Source of the DNA: Acidimicrobiia bacterium
GTDB taxonomy: Bacteria; Actinomycetota; Acidimicrobiia; Acidimicrobiales; Aldehydirespiratoraceae
Direction: 5' to 3'
Length of the DNA: 64,000 bases
Assembly (NCBI GenBank): GCA_022819505.1
Contig: JAJEHD010000013.1
Location: 1-64,000 of the forward strand
Each line of letters starts with the position of its first letter. The first letter of the stretch is position 1. Below the pieces are notes generated by a model. It saw nothing but the letters and a program-made list of their open reading frames with translations. It was not told the DNA's origin and searched no databases. The translations under genes and the position numbers were made by a program. Of this stretch, positions 61,348 to 64,000 are shown piece by piece.

Positions 61348-61368
61348 CGGATCGATCCGCTCGGCCTC
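61348..61368. repeat. Repeat remnant: fused ends of the dispersed element
   Basis: Contains the palindrome CGGATCGATCCG (61348-61359) and ATCCGCTCGGCCTC (61355-61368), the latter identical to the last 14 bases of repeat copy 2 (37555-37568). It looks like the two element ends with the core removed. Confidence 0.45.
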
Positions 61369-61369
61369 A

Positions 61370-61375
61370 TAGCCT
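61370..61375 (+). promoter_or_regulatory. -10 hexamer TAGCCT, leaderless 2OG oxygenase gene
   Basis: TAGCCT six bases before ATG 61382, directly after the repeat remnant; the remnant may form part of this promoter. Confidence 0.45.
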
Positions 61376-61381
61376 TCGAGC

Positions 61382-62371
61382 ATGGGTGTGGCGGTGCCGT
61401 TCCCCGAGACGCTGCCAGCGGGTTACGAGTGGTTCGACGACGAGCCGGTCTTCGATCCAGATCGTCACCTGCAGCTCGAGGAGCCCCACCAGGTGGTCAT
61501 GCTCGCGGACCTCGGCTACGGCAACGACGAGATCTCCACCAAGGCCACCCCGTTAGCGGCCTCGTCGCCGTTCCGGGTGCTCAGCGATACGGGCGCCGCC
61601 ATCATGCTTGAGGTCGCCCGGCGGCTGCGGCCCTTCGCCCGGCCCGCCGGCAACCGGATCGAGCGGATGACGCGCAGCGGCTGCTACCGGTCGCGCTGGT
61701 TGCGCGACCTGTGCACCAGCCAGGACGTGTGCGACCATCTCGAGCGCATCTACGGGACCGCTATCGCGCCCCATCCGATGCCGGTTCACCTGGGCCACAT
61801 CAACTACGAGCCGTCCCGCCTCGAAGCGGCCGTCGACAAGTGGCACCACGACACCCTCCCGCTCGACTACGTCATGCCGGTGACCGATCCGGCCCGAGTG
61901 CCGGGCGGGCGGTTCGAGTACTTCCTGGGCACCAGGCACGAAGCCGCCGCGCTGGCGGCCGAGGGCCGCACCCCGCCGCCCGAACGCGTCGTGGCGCCCG
62001 AGTTCGGGGGACCTGGCTACGCCATCGCCCTGCACGGCGACATGGTGGTCCATCGGGCCGCTCCCCTGGACGCGCTGGCCGAGCGGATCTCCATGGTGAA
62101 CGGCTACGTGGCGCTTGACACCGCGATCGACGATCAGAGCCGCACCGCCGACCTGATCATCGTCGACGACCACGAGACGCTGTGGACCGAATGGGCCAAG
62201 ACGGCCGCCTGGCGGTCCCAGCGGCGGCTCTCCAGCGTGATCGACGGCCTCGAGTTCACCAGCGACCGCGACGCGGTGATCGCCTCCCTGGAAGCGGCCG
62301 TGAGCGACGTGAAGCGAGCCATCGACGAGATGCGGGCCGGTGCCAGGATGACGGAGCACTACGGCGGCTGA
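61382..62371 (+). CDS. 2OG-Fe(II) oxygenase-like protein
   Basis: 329-residue protein with a double-stranded beta-helix iron site: His155-x-Asp157 in KWHHDTLP and His224 in VVHRA, with Arg235 in AERIS as a candidate 2-oxoglutarate ligand. N-terminal 130 residues lack a clear motif. ATG 61382 has a -10-like TAGCCT six bases upstream. The family assignment rests on these residues and their spacing. Divergent from the acyl-CoA carboxylase operon. The target is unknown. Confidence 0.7.
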   Translation: MGVAVPFPETLPAGYEWFDDEPVFDPDRHLQLEEPHQVVMLADLGYGNDEISTKATPLAASSPFRVLSDTGAAIMLEVARRLRPFARPAGNRIERMTRSGCYRSRWLRDLCTSQDVCDHLERIYGTAIAPHPMPVHLGHINYEPSRLEAAVDKWHHDTLPLDYVMPVTDPARVPGGRFEYFLGTRHEAAALAAEGRTPPPERVVAPEFGGPGYAIALHGDMVVHRAAPLDALAERISMVNGYVALDTAIDDQSRTADLIIVDDHETLWTEWAKTAAWRSQRRLSSVIDGLEFTSDRDAVIASLEAAVSDVKRAIDEMRAGARMTEHYGG

Positions 62372-62434
62372 ACCCGGGTGTCAGTGTCGAGCGCACGGGT
62401 GGGGGATCGCTGCGGCGGTGCAATGATGGGCGCC

Positions 62435-63133
62435 ATGACTGACACCGCCGACACCAGCGTGGTGGACTTCCACTTCGACGTGCTGTGCCCCTGGGCCTAC
62501 CAGACGTCCAAGTGGATCCGGGACGTGCGGGCCCAGAACGGGCTGGAGATCAACTGGCGCTTCTTCAGCCTGGAGGAGATCAACCGGTTCGAGGGCAAGA
62601 AGCACCCTTGGGAGCGGCCCTGGTCATACGGCTGGTCGCTGATGCGCATAGGCGCGGTGCTGCGCCGCGACAGCATGGACCACCTCGACACCTGGTACGA
62701 GCGCTCGGGCCGGGCCCTGCACGAGGAGGGCCTGCGGGTGCACGACCCCGATGTGGCCCGCGAGCTGCTCGGCGAGATCGGACTCGACCCTCAGACGGTG
62801 GACAACGCCCTGGACGACCCCACCACCCACGACGAGGTCAAGGCCGAGCACGACCGGGTGGTGGCCGCGGGCGGCTTCGGGGTGCCGACGCTGTTCTTCG
62901 GCGACCAGGCGCTGTTCGGTCCCGTGCTGATCGACCCGCCCACCGGCGCCGAGGCGCTGCGCCTGTGGACCGCAGTGACGGCCTGGCTGGAGTTCCCCCA
63001 CCTCTACGAGATCCAACGCCCCAAGTCCCTCCGTGACGAGCAGGTCATCGCGGATGTCTTCCGCCCCTACATCGAGGCCCGCGACTGGGTGAGCATCAAC
63101 CGGGGCGAGGTCATCTCCTTCGACCGCTCCTAA
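62435..63133 (+). CDS. DsbA-like protein with CPWA motif
   Basis: 232-residue thioredoxin-fold DsbA-family protein. [21 protein letters not shown] at the N-terminus resembles Rv2466c-type mycothiol-dependent enzymes, but the active site is CPWA (Cys18, Ala21), with no second Cys, so it cannot form the usual active-site disulfide. GVPTLFF has the cis-Pro. ATG 62435 was chosen over earlier starts because the fold begins at once. The monothiol site suggests a glutathione-S-transferase- or isomerase-like use of mycothiol, not a disulfide oxidoreductase. No signal peptide. Close to a flavin monooxygenase 22 bases downstream, likely one transcript. Confidence 0.82.
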   Translation: MTDTADTSVVDFHFDVLCPWAYQTSKWIRDVRAQNGLEINWRFFSLEEINRFEGKKHPWERPWSYGWSLMRIGAVLRRDSMDHLDTWYERSGRALHEEGLRVHDPDVARELLGEIGLDPQTVDNALDDPTTHDEVKAEHDRVVAAGGFGVPTLFFGDQALFGPVLIDPPTGAEALRLWTAVTAWLEFPHLYEIQRPKSLRDEQVIADVFRPYIEARDWVSINRGEVISFDRS

Positions 63134-63155
63134 CCGCGAGCGGGATGTATCCAAC

Positions 63156-64000
63156 GTGGACAGGGACCAGATCGAGCGACTGATCGCTGCCTCCGATCTG
63201 CCCAGCCTGCTCGCCGCGCTGGCCCACGCCACCGGCGACCCCGACCTTGCCCCCTCGGATCTGTGGCTCGACCCGGACCGCGCCCTGGAGCCTGAGGATG
63301 GATGGGATCCGGACCAGCTGGCCCGGGCCCGCGAGCTGGCCGTCGCCGGCCTGAGGCGCCTGCAGACGTCCGGGAACGGTGCCGGCCGCGGACCCGACAA
63401 TGCCCTCGTGCCGTCCCTCATCGATTGGCTCACCGGTGCCGACCTGGACGACGGCTACCAGAGGATGCTGGCCGAGGAGCTGGCGGTGACCGGAGACCTT
63501 CGGGTCCCGGAGCCGATCACGGCACCGGACAGTCCCACCGCGGGCCGCAGCGACCACACGGTGGCCGTCATCGGAGCAGGGATGTCAGGCATCCTGGCCG
63601 CCCACAGACTCAAGCAGGCCGGTGTCGACTGCTTGGTGCTCGACAAGAACAGCGACGTGGGCGGAACCTGGCTGGAGAACACCTACCCCGGCTGCCGGGT
63701 GGACGTGTTCAACCACGTGTACTCCTACTCCGGCGAGCAGCGCCCGGACTGGCCCGAGTACCACTCCAGCCAGCCGGTGCTGCTGGACTACTTCCGCGAT
63801 TGCGCCCAGCGGTGGGGGATACGGGACCGGATCCGCTTCGGAGTCCGGGTCAAGTCACTGGAATGGGACGACAGCGCCTGCCGCTGGGTGATCCGGCTCG
63901 AGACGGGCAGCGGGACCGAGGTGATCACCGCCGGAGCGGTGGTGTCGGCGGTGGGTCAGCTCAACCGTCCCCTGATGCCCGACATCGAAGGCGCCGACAG
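63156..64000 (+). CDS. Baeyer-Villiger-type flavin monooxygenase (3' partial)
   Basis: First 281 residues of a flavoprotein monooxygenase cut by the right edge. FAD-binding motif GAGMSG near residue 138, then GGTWLENTYPGCRVD near 170, characteristic of Baeyer-Villiger monooxygenases that turn ketones into esters or lactones. About 130 residues precede the FAD motif, an N-terminal extension like that of 4-hydroxyacetophenone monooxygenase. The type-I fingerprint lies past the edge. GTG 63156 is the likely start; no strong ribosome binding site. It may be co-transcribed with the DsbA-like gene. Substrate unknown. Confidence 0.82.
   Translation, partial: MDRDQIERLIAASDLPSLLAALAHATGDPDLAPSDLWLDPDRALEPEDGWDPDQLARARELAVAGLRRLQTSGNGAGRGPDNALVPSLIDWLTGADLDDGYQRMLAEELAVTGDLRVPEPITAPDSPTAGRSDHTVAVIGAGMSGILAAHRLKQAGVDCLVLDKNSDVGGTWLENTYPGCRVDVFNHVYSYSGEQRPDWPEYHSSQPVLLDYFRDCAQRWGIRDRIRFGVRVKSLEWDDSACRWVIRLETGSGTEVITAGAVVSAVGQLNRPLMPDIEGAD

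Overview
The window is a very gene-dense, GC-rich bacterial chromosome segment: 61 protein genes, no gap over 300 bases, no rRNA, tRNA, CRISPR or insertion sequence recognised. GTG and TTG starts are common, stop/start overlaps (ATGA, GTGA, TTGA) are frequent, and several genes look leaderless (TAnnnT 6-7 bases before the start codon). Gene families include four F420-type luciferase-like oxidoreductases, TIGR03084/DinB-type proteins linked to mycothiol, two P450s and many SDRs. Together these point to a high-GC actinobacterium, most likely of the Acidimicrobiia type; that placement is inference. 

Layout. (1) 1-2767: a truncated ABC solute-binding protein and an Amidohydro_2 enzyme. (2) 2796-6131, minus: ADH, MmgE/PrpD and SDR operon. 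(3) 6249-13862, plus: nine genes with LLM oxidoreductase, SDRs, a CMD-family protein, P450 plus 3Fe-4S ferredoxin, and an acyl-CoA ligase. (4) 14005-15467: SnoaL-like protein and LLM, divergent. (5) 15490-21508, minus: amidohydrolase, P450, CapA, SDR, a glutaredoxin-DinB fusion with an in-frame UGA at its first active-site Cys, and an EthD-like protein. (6) 21625-35143, plus: QueG/RdhA-like Fe-S protein, HIBADH, two acyl-CoA dehydrogenases, acyl-CoA ligase, class III CoA transferase, thiolase, SDRs, LLM, amidohydrolase, enoyl-CoA hydratase, SnoaL-like protein. (7) 35175-45001: amidohydrolases, MFS carriers, ligase, LLM, SDR, Rieske oxygenase. (8) 45067-51861: metal-binding-type lipoprotein, beta-carbonic anhydrase, D-aminoacylase, YbjQ, small membrane protein, PhyH oxygenase, YdjC deacetylase, hypothetical protein. 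(9) 51882-61287, minus: biotin-dependent carboxylase (two subunits), AtuA homologue, TIGR03084 protein, enoyl-CoA hydratase, phosphotransferase and zinc ADH. (10) 61382-64000: 2OG-Fe oxygenase, DsbA-like protein and a truncated Baeyer-Villiger-type monooxygenase. 

Taken together the genes describe catabolism of complex, probably cyclic or terpenoid carbon: oxygenases (P450, Rieske, BVMO, 2OG-Fe) introduce oxygen; SDRs, LLMs and ADHs oxidise the products; Amidohydro_2 enzymes, CMD and SnoaL-like proteins hydrolyse, decarboxylate or rearrange; ligases, CoA transferase, ACADs, hydratases, thiolase and carboxylase carry out beta-oxidation-like steps. Substrates cannot be read from sequence. 

The most notable item is the probable selenocysteine codon at 16985-16987 (minus), in a UxxC glutaredoxin motif, with a strong ribosome binding site upstream and a hairpin just downstream. 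Other points of interest are a dispersed intergenic repeat family (three copies plus fragments), tandem 12-base palindromes at 55751-55778, and a recurring CTATGATCATG motif upstream of catabolic genes.
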